DNA of 64,000 nt from Mortierella alpina (GCA_029449245.1 JANATF010000002.1:1240001-1304000), one strand, 5' to 3'. Shown: positions 43,184-54,783, numbered from the stretch's first letter. Notes: generated by a model not told the origin, from the letters alone. Numbers and translations are program-made.

Positions 43184-44463
43184 ACTGTAGGCAGAGAGAC
43201 ACGTTGGTAACTGAGAAAGACGTGTGCTGTCTGCTCCAGCCAGTCGCTCGGATTCTGGTGTACCAGTCTACGCAGACCTAGAATTGGCCTAGATGCTTTC
43301 TCGCTCTAGGCGCTGTAGAAAATCACGCGAGGCTGAAACAGGCAATGTCCAGGCAACACTGCACTGAAACTACAAGTGTGTGGCTCGGAGTGCGTGCCCA
43401 GACAACGCAGAAACGGTTGAGAAATTGGATCATCCTGTGCCTTTAACTCAATAGAAAGAAAAGAACATAATACTGCAATCATGCAGTGGTGCAGTGGTTC
43501 TGCAGCCAACAACAGCAGAGGCATAACCCTCGTTTTGTCTAGACTGCCTTGCCCCTTGCAGTTCTCATGATTGATTCCTGGATCCCTCATGCCCAGACCA
43601 CCAAGGGACCATGAGCTGGTGAGGTTAAAAACTTTGTATGCTGTTGATGTGGTCTGTCCATTGAGTCCAGACAGCGTCCTTCACGTGTTGGTAGGTATCC
43701 TGTGCACAGAATAATTTAAGCTCTTCTCTTAATTGGTTGGAATGTCAGAGCAATATGGAATGCTTCAGTCGTGGGAACGTGTCTAGGCACAGCCGTCAGT
43801 GGCAATGTTGCCTGGTCTCGGAATATTTCAGCAATTACTACAGTCCGTGGCAGTCTGGGCACCTGAAATTGGCAGTCAACGATTCCCGAGAATAAGATGT
43901 TGGTAATATCGCTTGATCCCCGTCGTGGGAGATTCTCTCACCTATCTAAACACCATCCCATCGTGCCTACATCTCTACATTTCACACATCTGATCCAAAC
44001 CTAAGTCTTACAGAATCCATCTCTGCGCCAAATATCACAGATTCACAAGCCTCAAGACTCCTCAGATCTACTCCAGTATCCTTAAGCCTCAAGCAATTAA
44101 ACTCTGAGGCTAGAGGGATGTAGCCATTGATGGCGCAGTTTCGAGAACTTGATGAGCGTAGCCTTTGGCCTGCTGGTACTTAAAGGGAAAGTATAACGCG
44201 ACTCATGCATCCAAGGTCTAAATCCAGGTTGCCGGACTCGTAATGGTGCCGCATCTACGGGACATATGGCCAGTACGCAGCACACGGGGCATACTTTTTT
44301 CCCATTGCCATATGAACCCCCAGCTTCACCGGCCGAGGCGACAGTGTTTTAGCGAGTGTGACCGCGAATAAATTTTGCTGACGCATAGCCACCTGAGGAA
44401 TAGCATGCTTCCTTAGCTGAGTCACAGAGCAAAAAAAAGCTATTCCCATGGTGAGTGGAAGTG
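43093..44463. repeat. intergenic region littered with MITE ends
   Basis: No gene. Recognisable repeat ends include CAATGTCCAGGCAACACTGC at about 43343-43362, GTGCCCAGACAACG at about 43399, a perfect GCCCAGACCACC (TIR of the 40.7-kb MITE) at 43591-43602, and AATGTTGCCTGGTCTCGG at about 43803. A solo GTCTGGGCAC is at about 43850. It reads as nested decayed insertions. Confidence 0.6.
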
Positions 44464-44704
44464 TTGCCTGGACACGGACTGTTTCGGTTTTGGCAGTTCC
44501 AGTCAAACGGCAGAGATTGCAAGTGGTACGCAAGTCCGTGCACCGCCATCAAACTGAAACAGACCGTGTCCAGGCTCCGGTGTAGTCACTTTCATATTGT
44601 AGGCAGAGCAATTTCCAGTCAAACAGACATTGCGCTGCAGAGATTGCAAGTGGTACGCAAGTCCGTGCACCGCCATCAAACTGAAACAGACCGTGTCCAG
44701 GCAA
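44464..44704. mobile_element. MITE-like element with internally duplicated right arm
   Basis: 241 bp. The left end (44464-44490, starting TTGCCTGGACACGGACTGTT) and the right end (44678-44704) are 27-bp inverted repeats with two mismatches. Inside, a 65-bp block at 44511-44575 is repeated identically at 44638-44702; each copy ends in its own right terminal repeat. The element therefore has one left end and two right ends. No ORF. Confidence 0.78.
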
Positions 44705-44755
44705 TACTCGTAACCAGGCAGTATTTTTTTTTCTCGTAAGAATTTTTTTAGAACC

Positions 44756-44763
44756 TATAAAAT
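44756..44763 (+). promoter_or_regulatory. TATA box of the FAD oxidase gene
   Basis: TATAAAAT lies 122 bp upstream of the ATG at 44885 and about 50 bp to the right of the MITE, so the element sits immediately next to the core promoter. Confidence 0.5.
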
Positions 44764-44884
44764 ACCGGATATCTATGTCCTGTGGATCAGCCTCAAACCT
44801 CAGCTGCAACCTCAGTCCTTGACCCTTTTCATACAATCACAGGCAAGCACACGCACATTCATACTACCGATATCACTCCTAGAT

Positions 44885-46537
44885 ATGGCATGGGTCCCTG
44901 ATTATCCCTTTGATGGCATGCTTATCCTACGTGGGGATGAAGGATACGAGAGTTATGCCTACCAATATGCAACGACTTCGTACAATCAAAACAAAAATAA
45001 GTCGGAAAATCCTCTCTCGCCGAAATACATATTCTACGCCCTCCACGACAAGGATGTGGAAACAGCCATCAAGATCGCACGCGAGGGCATCCCAGCCCTT
45101 CAAATTCCACCATGCGCCCTCTCTATTCGCACTGGTGGCCATCAGTATTCAGGCGCGTCCTCGACTGGAGGAGAAAACATGATGCTCGATATGTCCAAGG
45201 CTTACGTGGACCTTGAATGGCTGAATCCAGACAAGACCTTAGTAAAGGTCGGCGTTAGTCTGGCATTGGCACAGCTCAACCTTCGGCTCAAGCACGAACA
45301 CCGATTCGTGCCGCATGGTCAGTGCCCCTTTGTCCATTTGGGAGGACACTGCCAGACGGGCGGCTACGGTCAATTTGCGCGTAGCTTCGGGTTCTTGACT
45401 GACCACGTCAAGAGCTTCCGGCTCATTAATGTCCAGGGCAAGACTGTGGAAGTTGAAAGGGATAGCGAGGACAAAGAGGTGCAGGATTTATTCTATGCTC
45501 TGTCTGGTGGAAGCCCTGGAAACCTCGGCGTTGTCACTCACGTCACCTTGAAGGTCCACGATGATACGAAGCACCCCAAGTCCTATGGCCTCCGTAAAAT
45601 AATTCCTTATAACCGCGAAAAACTTAAGGCTCTGTTGGATTTGCTGGTTGACATGGGTGAGAAGAACGTTTCCGCCGATTACGACGTAGTCGTCTCAATG
45701 TTGAGCAAGCAAGAGCAGGCACCGCATCCAGTTGACCAGCCCGTATTACTGGTTTTTGCGCAGTGGGCCAATCTCCATGGTGACAGTCAAGAATTCGATG
45801 GTATGACGGACCTCTGGTTCCAAAGAATTCGAGATATTGTCGGGGATATTGATACAAACAGCGAGACAGATGGTCACCTTCCTCTATCAGAATTGAGCTC
45901 CCACTGGCTGTTCCCACTCGAAAGGGAGTTTCAGCTACCGTACCTCAAGCGAACGACCGTGACTAAGGCTTCAGCTGAGTATCTCAAGGACAAGAAGTGG
46001 GCCGAATGGGTTTGCAGTCGAATTGACAAGATCGAGGTCCCCAATCAAAAGTTGTTCGTCGCGATGCAATTCGGATACACTGGAGGAAAGGATGGCTCGG
46101 TGCCTGCCACAGTGACGAACGACGACCGCAAGACAGCACTCAGCTGGCGTGATTACACTTTCCTCATGGTAATGGACTGCTTCTACCATCCCGACGTTGG
46201 TAACATCAACAAAGCTGCAGCTCAGGAGTGGCAAGATGAAAACATCTTCCAGGCCACAGGCATCGATCCAAAAACGGGTAAAAAGGACGACCTTGTCACT
46301 CCCACGTTCTCGGAATTTGAGGAGCGACGTCTTCTGTGGGCTTCACATGACCTAGACCTGGTCGCCAACGCGAAATATTACTACGACAGCATGGAAAAAT
46401 TCAATCGACTGGTTGCTATCAAGAAAGCGCAAGATCCAGAAGGAGTTTTCTCACCAAACAAGTTTTGCGTTGTCCATCGACCTGCCGATACTGCTACAAA
46501 GCTGATGATGCGCGGCCCAGTGTTGAAGAGATTGTAG
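44885..46537 (+). CDS. berberine-bridge-type FAD-linked oxidoreductase
   Basis: A single-exon gene of 550 aa from the ATG at 44885 (the first ATG in frame). The FAD-binding PCMH domain occupies roughly residues 50-240. His86 in RTGGHQYSG is the usual 8-alpha-histidyl FAD attachment site. Cys147 in GQCPFVHLGGH occupies the position of the 6-S-cysteinyl link, so a bicovalent flavin is likely. GGYGQFARSFG follows. The C-terminal BBE block is present (PEGVFSPNKFCV). Such enzymes oxidise sugars, alcohols or phenolic/alkaloid substrates with O2; the substrate here is unknown. Unlike many BBE-like enzymes it has no signal peptide. Appears intact. Confidence 0.9.
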   Translation: MAWVPDYPFDGMLILRGDEGYESYAYQYATTSYNQNKNKSENPLSPKYIFYALHDKDVETAIKIAREGIPALQIPPCALSIRTGGHQYSGASSTGGENMMLDMSKAYVDLEWLNPDKTLVKVGVSLALAQLNLRLKHEHRFVPHGQCPFVHLGGHCQTGGYGQFARSFGFLTDHVKSFRLINVQGKTVEVERDSEDKEVQDLFYALSGGSPGNLGVVTHVTLKVHDDTKHPKSYGLRKIIPYNREKLKALLDLLVDMGEKNVSADYDVVVSMLSKQEQAPHPVDQPVLLVFAQWANLHGDSQEFDGMTDLWFQRIRDIVGDIDTNSETDGHLPLSELSSHWLFPLEREFQLPYLKRTTVTKASAEYLKDKKWAEWVCSRIDKIEVPNQKLFVAMQFGYTGGKDGSVPATVTNDDRKTALSWRDYTFLMVMDCFYHPDVGNINKAAAQEWQDENIFQATGIDPKTGKKDDLVTPTFSEFEERRLLWASHDLDLVANAKYYYDSMEKFNRLVAIKKAQDPEGVFSPNKFCVVHRPADTATKLMMRGPVLKRL

Positions 46538-48747
46538 GACAAAATTGGCTCTGGTTTCACAGCTGAACGATAGGATACACTCAATATGTATCTTAATCAG
46601 ACGCTATTTTTGAAGGCGACACACAGGGCATGGAAGTTCACATCCAGAGTCTCTTGTCAAGGTATAATAAAGCGTGACACGTAACGCCTCGAGGACTTTA
46701 ACTCTTTTGTGCAGCAATTGACACTGGGCGGATGGTTGTTGTTCCATAAAGTTCTCCGCGATCATGCCGCATACAAGTTTCAATTGTGCAATTGAGTTAG
46801 TGATCCTGGTCGAAATTCCATTTTGCTTGGTATTCGGCCTAAGGACTGAAACGTGTAGGCAAGTTTTATGGTAGGAAAGTAAGTGAGAAAAAGATGTCGG
46901 TCCACACTGACCACACACCGGTATTTATACATGTTTATTGTTACTACAGAGATGTAATGTTGGGTAGATAGATAGGTGAAGGAGTCATTGCCAAGAGATG
47001 GATAGCGGAAGGCTATAGCCTGGCGCGTGTCCTAACTTCTGAATGATTGGCCATGATCCTAATTCATTAGACGTTACGCCAATACTACATAGCATGGGTA
47101 CCGGATGACTGATCCGGACCAGGAACATCTTTCTGGTTCATGTAGTTCGTGCTGGCGAAGGTCCATGATTGGTACCTGGAGCCAAGCTTCTAGATATGAC
47201 ATTTTGTATCTTCTAGGCAAGCACTTTCACTGTTTTGATTGGACTCGTTGGTCTTTGTTAAGGAGTCTACGATAGTAGACGCGTTCGTATCTCTGTGTAC
47301 TTACTACTGGACTCTGGTGAATATTGCACAAGGACACTCGCAGTCGCAATAGACCCGAAATTTCCGAGGACGATATTCAGAAGAAGTGCTCTCTTTAGCT
47401 ATCCAGATGTGTCAGCGCCAAGCTTAAGCAGCTGGGCCTTCGTCCCGGTCATGCGGTACTGCATTTTGACAAGCATCCAAAACACGAAGGCCAGGGACAA
47501 GAGTGCGAAGGAGGATGCTGAGCAACAGAAAACGACTCTACTTAAGGGGTATCTTAACATCCTTAGTTCTACCTTTAATCCTTCTTGCACTTCAAAATAA
47601 CCACTCCAACCATCCATAAGAATGCAACCACTGGTGTTTCTGGCCAAGCAACACTTATCCATATCGATGAAGCAAGCATTGAAAAAGCAGATATCGAATG
47701 ATCACCTTACATACTTTTTGGCACCTTATGCTGTCTTACCACACCCTCGAATTTTTCCTCAGTTACCTTGAAACTTAGTGCAACCATGATCCATTCTCTT
47801 TGCCTTCTTGAAGCACAAGCGCCTGTCCATGTAACATCACTCAGATCTGGTTCACAATCCTCGCTGAGGGCAGTACCTTTTCTCTTTCTTTTCTCGGATT
47901 TTTCAACCCTCCTCCACTTTCGCACTAATTCATCCATCCTTATCCTGTCAATTTTCCCCGTAAACCTGAAGTTTCTACCTTGGCTACGATTCGTTCAGCG
48001 CAAGGAGCTTCTAACTATCAGAAAACCGACCACACCGACATCCACATTCGCTTCGACCATACGTCCCTTTATTTCCTTCTGGCCAAAAAAAACTTCCCAA
48101 GCTGCAGCCCAAGTAAGTCGTCACCTCTCGCTCTCTTCGTTTTCCTCATGAGCCTCGACGGTCCAATCTGGAAACGACTAATTACTTTACTTCTGACCTG
48201 ACTCGTTACAGGGTAGGCTCAACCGCCAGAAAGACATAAACAGAGCTCCTTGCAGATATCAAGCAAAAAAAATAAACAGCGATTTATTCGCAGGTAAAGA
48301 TAACTGAACTGACAATCTTAAACAGAACAAAGCTGGGTGGAAGTGCTTTGCTGTCTTACATATTTGTTCACAACAGCCGTCATCATCGCCAGGGGTAAAA
48401 AAAGGAAAACTTGGTCTGAAGTTCGAGAAGGGATTCAAAATAGTAAGGGGCATTGTCAATTCTTCTCTCGCTAGGCTGTATTCACTGACAGATGAAATCT
48501 AATATTACCTATCTATCGCCAAAAACAGTCCGCGTCCGTTCACGCCATCTTGCAACCACCCACTCGACAGTTATACTCCGTAGCTGCAACCATTTCGCGC
48601 CCCACCAAGTATAGCCGTAGTAAGCACTACAAGTGTGTGTACTATATGTCGCATCCCGCCGCATGCAATTTTCAATCTTCCCGGGACTGAAATTTAACCA
48701 CATCCTTTCCCGCTTGCTCAATAATAGCAAATCATACAGAGGCAATC
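46538..48747. other. intergenic, no recognised gene
   Basis: About 2.2 kb without a supported gene. An 87-codon minus-strand ORF from an ATG at 47662 has one hydrophobic segment (FCCSASSFALLSLAFVFWML) but no family and is not called. A/T-rich tracts flank it. Confidence 0.4.
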
Positions 48748-51290
48748 ATGTTCAGCAACAAAGTTTCATCCAAACGAAGCCCCCTTGCGCCACAAAGTGA
48801 ACTACAGCTTATCAACATTCATCTGGAGCAAGGCCGTACTGCTCGCAAGAAAGGGGAGCACGAGATCGCGATTGTGCTATGTGAGGAGGCGGACGCATCA
48901 TTATCCAAAATGAAACATTGCGTGAAAGCTGCCGAGGTCCGGGATGTTACGGATCTGCGCCATGGTGTCGCTTGTGCTTATTTTGAGCTCAGCAAACTCC
49001 TGGAGGAGTTGAACCAACACGAAAGAGAAGAGAATAGCAGCAGCAAAGCCAATGACTGGGATATGCCGAGGTGGAAAAGTTGTGAGTTGAAACCCAGTCA
49101 GCGCTCGATAAATTGGCCACCATTGATGTCGACAAGTCTATCGACGGAGACTTTTTTGCTCAGATAGGGTCCCACCTGTGATCGAGGACAAATTGCCACA
49201 ACCAGATGAGCGTCTCATCAGCACGCACCAATTTGTCTATTGCCTTGGGCTACTGAAAGATCCGCCATCGTTGGACGGCCCTCACCAGGACTCTGCGCTC
49301 CAATGGGTCAAAGCAACGCAGGCCAATCCAGACGAGCTGGAAAGGCTCAACATCTTGACGATGAATCTAGTCCGCGTATTCATTCGAGGTAAGGTAAAGG
49401 GTCCTACGGCTATCGCGGAGGTCGCGTGCATCGCCCCATTCCTAAACAGGGCGACTTTCAAAGTCTGCTGGAGCTGTTTATCGGTAGTATTGAAAAATCC
49501 ACCTTGCTGAATGTCCACTCTCTTGACGGACTGGCCAAGCTGGTGCAAGGTGCGAACGACAGCCAACTCGAGGCAGCTGATCTAGTCAAAATCCTTGAAG
49601 TCCTCAACGCACGCTTGCAAACAACACACAGACAAACCCAGGACTATATCTATCAGCTTATGTTGGCGGTGTCACGAGTCCTAGACGCCATGGCCGACTG
49701 CAAGGTCGAAGGCTTGGATCGTATCACTCTTCACGGATGCCTTGCTGGATATATCAACAACCTGAAAGTCGGCGTTGATCCCCACATGGTGTACCTGGCC
49801 GCCTATGCCTATCAGGCACTGGAGTGTGTACCTGACAACGAATGCCCCTGGCAGGCCACAAAACGGCGCCTTCGGATTAGTGAAGGCAGTGAAAGGCCTG
49901 GATGTCAACAGCTTTCTGGAGGGCATCAAAAGTATTGAAGCTGGAATGGACGGAATAATCAAGACGGGCCAAACTTTACGAGATGGATATGACAATGTCT
50001 CTGCACTCATCAAAAGTGGTCTGAGCCTGCGCAGAGCCCTCCAGGAAGGCCTCAGTTTCAATCGCAAACGCTCCTGGTATTCAGCTTTGCGCGGTTTAGA
50101 CAGGGTTCTCCAGGACGGTCGGCTTTCCAAGTTTAGGACACTTGTCCTCGCCGCTCCACGCCGACGCAGCCTTGCCTTTCAGTGGGGATTGTGGCAGCGT
50201 TTAGGAGAGCTTGCAGTCAATCCAGCCTGGGATCCAAAGTCCTGTGAGGAAGCTTTAGAGTTCCTCACAGAGATCTATCAGAACGACTCCGAGTGGGGCT
50301 ATCACGCACATGTCAGGTAAAAGATCTTGGACATCCTTCAGCACTTGAAGCAACAGCCCGAGAACGCCATTCAAGGTACGTGTGTGATGGCGATCTGATG
50401 TAGTTAACAACGACATTGTCAGCGATCATACGATAGCAGCATGAATGGCGATCTGAGAAGAGATCTGTATCATTATTTTTATATTTTCCTCTACCGTTTG
50501 ATAGCGTAATTGCTGAAAAAGTGTTGCAAAGATTGAAGCATAATGGCGACAAGGCGAAACGAACCCTTTACAGTGATTATCTGACGCTGGGTGCGAGCAA
50601 ATATCCACTGAAAATCTCACAGCCACAATTTACCACTCTAACCTTGCTGGAACGCGTCCAGAATAAGCCAGATGTTGAGGGACTTGCGGAAACTGAGGCA
50701 ACGGCGACTGAAGGAGCGAGGAAATGCGGTCTATATACCCCCTCGAGCCAAGGCCAACCTGAAACCGTCGGACAACGTCCTGTTTGACTTGACGAAAAAG
50801 GTCGAGGAATTCCTGGCCAGTGGCGACAAGAAGGTACTGCTTCTGCTTGGAGATTCGGGTTCAGGAAAGTCTACGTTCAATCACAAGATCGAGCACAGCC
50901 TGTGGCAAAAGTACGAAAAGATAAAAGGCCGGATCCCACTTTTCATCAACCTAGCAGCCATTGAGAGACCAGAACACAACATGATTGTCAAGCAACTGCG
51001 CAAGTTTGAGCATTCTGACCCTCAGATTCGAGAGTTGAAGGCCTACCGTGAGTTCGTCTTGATCTGCGATTGTTACGACGAGAGCCAAGAGAAGCACAAC
51101 CTGTACACAAGCAACCGCCTCAACCAGACAGGAGAATGGCAGGTGCAAATGTTGGTCAGCTGCCGTAGCTAGTACATTGGATTGGATACCACGACCACCT
51201 CCAGCCGTCAAACGACATCACACAGTTTCAAGAGGCCGTCATTGCTCCCTTCTCCAGGTCCCAAGTCGACGACTACGTGGAAAAATATGT
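48748..51290 (+). pseudogene. NACHT-WD40 (NLR-like) gene, N-terminal and NACHT part
   Basis: This follows the Mortierella-type NACHT family from its ATG (48748). There is a TPR-like helical start (LEQGRTARKKGEHEIAIVLCEEA) and RVPPVIEDKLPQPDERLIST (about 49167-49220). A long helical repeat region runs through LLELFIGSIEKSTLLNVHSLDG and AVKGLDVNSFLEGIKSI. The NACHT P-loop LLLLGDSGSGKST is at about 50836-50874, FINLAAIERPEH at 50943 and a Walker B-type FVLICDCYDESQ at about 51055. The frame is broken by at least five shifts or stops (near 49065-49165, 49445, 49850, 50330-50520) and by TAG at 51170-51172 where a Glu codon is usual. Similarity fades at about 51285, where opposite-strand coding begins. 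Confidence 0.85.
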
Positions 51291-52050
51291 GATTACACGA
51301 TGGGGCTAGTCTTGAATTGCACCTTCTTTACTCTCGCGTGTGTGTTGAAGACACTGAGGACGTAAGTCTTCATCTCTTCTTCTGTGTGGCCGTCCTTGAC
51401 GACGAACCTGCGGCGACTGAACTTGATTGGAGCGCACTTGTCGTCCACCATGTGCTAGTAGTAAACATACTGACCCCTGGGGGAGAGCGATCAAACCGCG
51501 GCTCATCCAACTCCACAGTATCCAAGGCAGGGCTCTTGGCAATGAACTGGTACAGCGTCGATCGTACGGCCTTTCGTTGTAGAGCGAAGAGGCAAAAAGC
51601 ACTCACAGGCAATGGCTGAGGACGTCTGAACTTAAGAACGGCGAGGACTTCTTGCTTGCTTTCAAGTCGAGCGATGACACGGTCAGGGTTGACAGCACGA
51701 CGAGCTTCCTCGTATGTATTTTTCATATGGAACTATGTTTCTTCGAGCTTGATTCGAGTGTCCTCAAGCTCCTCCTGTGCTGATGCAAGGTCGTCGTTCG
51801 CGCCTTTGAGGTCCAGCTGCGTCGTGCTCCTGAGGTCAAGCGAGATAGCTCACAGCCTCGCTGGTAAGTTCCAAAAATCCTCGTACAGACCAAATGTGGG
51901 GGAGTTTCTCAAGACAATAGGCGATCTCTTTTCGGATGTGGGCGTGGATGCATTCTGCACTCATACGCATTCTTTATTCGCAAAGCAGCAGTCTTGTTGC
52001 TCGGTGCAGAGTTCTGTTTCCTGGAACAGCTGACGCGTGCTGGTATCCAT
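51291..52050 (-). pseudogene. decayed coiled-coil ORF, possibly MSV199/DUF3627-like
   Basis: Fragments in all minus frames follow one another: LFQETELCTEQQ, ECIHAHIRKEIAYCLEKLPH with VRGFLELTSEAVSYL, a coiled coil (SAQEELEDTRIKLEET), RVIARLESKQEVLAVLKF, KAVRSTLYQFIAKSP and finally APIKFSRRRFVVKDGHTEEE. Stops and frameshifts separate them. The order coiled coil, then a basic mixed alpha/beta domain, recalls the C-terminal module (DUF3627/MSV199-associated) of proteins from large DNA viruses and of some fungal homologues. That assignment is tentative. It lies just downstream of, and on the same strand as, the Crinkler gene. Confidence 0.35.
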
Positions 52051-52140
52051 GCGTGGCCAGAGGGGATGTGTAACAGCTACAGTTTTACGAGTAAGATGCA
52101 GAGTATCTCCGTCGGAAGGCACCAACCACTATGATCGGAG

Positions 52141-53841
52141 TCAACTTGTCGCTATGCTCTTGCTTGGCGGGGTGTCAGACGAAGGACTGCCGTAAGCGCT
52201 CCTGTTCACAATCTCAAACTTCATCAACTGGTACAAGGCAAGAACATAGCTAAAGATTTTCTCACAGTCTTTTTCTACGCCTTCCTTCTTGGTCTGCTTC
52301 AAGTCAAGCATGCCTGGGATGTCCTTCACTCGAAACGATAGTACGTCGCTCTCGTCCAATGTACATTCCACAAGTCTCCACCAGAATGAGTCCGTCACAA
52401 TCCCATACGACTTGAAGCGAGCTGGTATTCTCTCGCTGCTGTCCTCGTCCACTTCGTCAACTCGTTTTCGTTTCTTTTGTCGCACGGCTACATCGAGTTC
52501 TGCCATATTTTGAGCTAGGCCTTGCGCATAATCCTCATTCTTCACTTTCGTAACACCTAGAACTTGCGACTGATGCACTCGGTCGACAACAGCAAAGTCC
52601 ACGTGCCCGTGACCACGCATACCGCTCAGTGGTCGTTGTTGTGCCAGGAACATCTCGGAATCGTAGGGTTGTATGGCTCCAACCATGAAAGTATCGACAA
52701 CCGATGACTTTGTTGCTTCGCTTGCCCCCAGACCAAGCAGGTACGCCTTGTTCTTGAAAACACAGTCCTCGACAATGTGCCTCAATACCGTTTTCTCGTC
52801 TTCCAGCAATGATTTCGGTTGAAGATCGAACGCTGGCATGAGCTCATACTCTCGGACTCCATACTGGCTCTGTACATCTTTCCAGGTGTACGACGAAAAC
52901 TTCTTGGCCGGGCTTTCCAAAGATATGGTGAAGTTCTTGTGGCCATTGTCCTTGGCTATTTTCAAACAAGAGCGCAGTACGTCGTCATGGCTAACCAACA
53001 CTGGTAATGCACACCCAGGCTGATACAAATAGATTTGTATGTACATGGAGTCGTCTCCTTCAAATTGCTCAAAATGCAGCCGAAGGAGTTGTCGCAGTTC
53101 CTCAAGAGTTGCTGTCATTGTGTCAGCCTCGTATTGGCAAACTTTCCTGCTTCCTCCACGTCCTTTGTCCATGATTGCCATTGCTATCGAAAAAAAACAT
53201 ATAAATTAGCTTGCTGTTTCAAGATCCTCGTCGTTCAGCTCGCTTCGCCGGGACCATTTTCACTGACAAATGGAAGTGCTTCTCAGGTCCACAATGCGCT
53301 GTTCCTTCTCGGACAACTGTGTGCGTAATGCAGCGACTTCGGGATGAAGGTCGAGTGTGTGCGGCGTGCTTGCAGCTAGGTGAATAGAAACAGGGTGATT
53401 AGTAAGCGTGCACGGACCGTGAACCAAAAGGCAGAGGTATTTTCTTAGAGAGTTACTCTGGCTATTGGTTCCGGGTAATCTCGAGTGGCGCCCATCCATC
53501 TTGTTAAACATGATCATACCCTGGGGTCGCTCCACAACGATGTGAATCGTGTCCTCAGGCAGCTCCGCGTCAAAGACCTTGGAGAGCTTGGTGGTTGCCT
53601 TGAGCTTCTTCTTTCCAGACACAGAGTCAAGCAGAATAGGAGGGTCGTCGTCGCCGTCAGGAATGGAGACGCGCCAGAGCACCAAGTCGCTGGCGTCGAC
53701 GTGTTGAAATGCATTTGGCTTTTTTGACATGATCGCATCCTTGAGTGCGCCTACTGTCTCATCCGATGACATTTCTAGAGGAAACGCTTTTGATGCGAGC
53801 TCGCCGCTGATGACGCAGAACAAGCATAGTGCGGTTGCCAT
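52141..53841 (-). CDS. Crinkler (CRN)-family protein with PD-(D/E)xK-like C-terminus
   Basis: The ATG at 53841 opens a ubiquitin-like Crinkler N-terminal domain: ALCLFCVISGELASKAF, LVLWRVSIPDGDDD, LDSVSGKKKL, LPEDTIHIVVERP. A donor (gtatga) follows at about 53523. A middle exon at about 53258-53387 encodes HPEVAALRTQLSEKEQRI. The large last exon is 53181-52141 (LEELRQLLRLHFEQFEGDD, YQPGCALPVLVSHDD), with a nuclease-like core GHVDFAVV ... LGVTKVKNEDYAQGLAQNMAEL. I recall relatives with E where this copy has K in GVTKVK, so catalysis may be lost. Exon joins are not fully resolved; the middle exon's 3' junction does not match phase. No signal peptide. In oomycetes CRNs are nuclear effectors; the role in this fungus is unknown. 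Confidence 0.8.
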
Positions 53842-54079
53842 GGTGAAAGGGAAATTGAGCAGCGAGGTGAGCATGTGGTGAGTAAGTGATGGTGACGCGT
53901 CCCAAAATGGCTAGTGCGTCTTTTTTTTGTTGCGACCTCTGTGGCCAATTCAAAGTTCCCGCTTTTTTGACGAGAACTGAACAGACTCAAATATAGAAGG
54001 GTTGTTAAAGAATGAGGCAACTGCCTTCAGCGAAATATCTGCAATGCAGATACTTCCAGTACCGCGTCGAACTTCCTAT

Positions 54080-54783
54080 GGTCAAAATTGCCTCAGGATC
54101 TGAAGACAATACAGTGCGACTTCGGAACGCCCAAACCGGTGCACCTTGCTTCCATTCTATGTGGCCATACAGAGAAGGTCACAAGCGTTGCATATTCACC
54201 CAATGGCCAACAGGTTGCTTCGGGCTGCGGTGACAACACGGCACGACTCTGGGATGCACAGGCATGTGCACTCAAATCCATTATCTCTGCGATGTTACGG
54301 GTGTGGTGTTTTCACCGGGCGGTCATCAAATCGCTTCGAGTAGTTGGGACGATACGGTAATACTCTGGGACGCACATACCGGTAATCAAAAATGACACTG
54401 GGAGGCCATTCATGGTGTGTAATAAGCGTGCATTCTCACCAGCAGGTCAGCAGATTGCCTCGGGCAGTTGGGATGAGATGGTACGGTTCCGGGATACGGA
54501 TTCAGGTCAATGTCTGGCTGTCATCAAGGGCGTGCATGGGTCGGCCAGAAGTATAGCTTAGAGCCCTACCCTTGACGGCAATGTTGCAGCCGGCTCTGGG
54601 GACATGTCAGTTCGCCTCTGGCAAGGGGACAGCACGGACAGCACAAACATCCAATTACATTGGAGTTCCATGTCTGGTCAACTTGCGACATCAAGCATAG
54701 CTTTCCAAAACGCGCACTGCTTGGGTAGCATAAATACGAGGCTCTTGAAGCAGCGAGGCGGTATTGGCACCCAATGTTGTTAA
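54080..54783 (+). pseudogene. NACHT-WD40 gene, WD40 C-terminal part
   Basis: At least four WD40 blades in different frames: [17 protein letters not shown] (about 54090), [20 protein letters not shown] with [10 protein letters not shown] (54160-54265), [21 protein letters not shown] (about 54325-54385) and GQQIASGSWDEMVRF (about 54445-54490). The closing segment (SVRLWQGDST, then GSINTRLLKQRGGIG) is the C-terminus I associate with the same Mortierella NACHT-WD40 family as the fragment at 48748. It ends at 54781-54783. Stops and frameshifts interrupt it. Same strand as the NACHT part, so both probably derive from one gene. Confidence 0.8.

Noticed and set aside
47399-47662. 87-codon minus ORF with one hydrophobic segment
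   Set aside because: ATG start is present but there is no family, neighbours or splice evidence; too weak to call.
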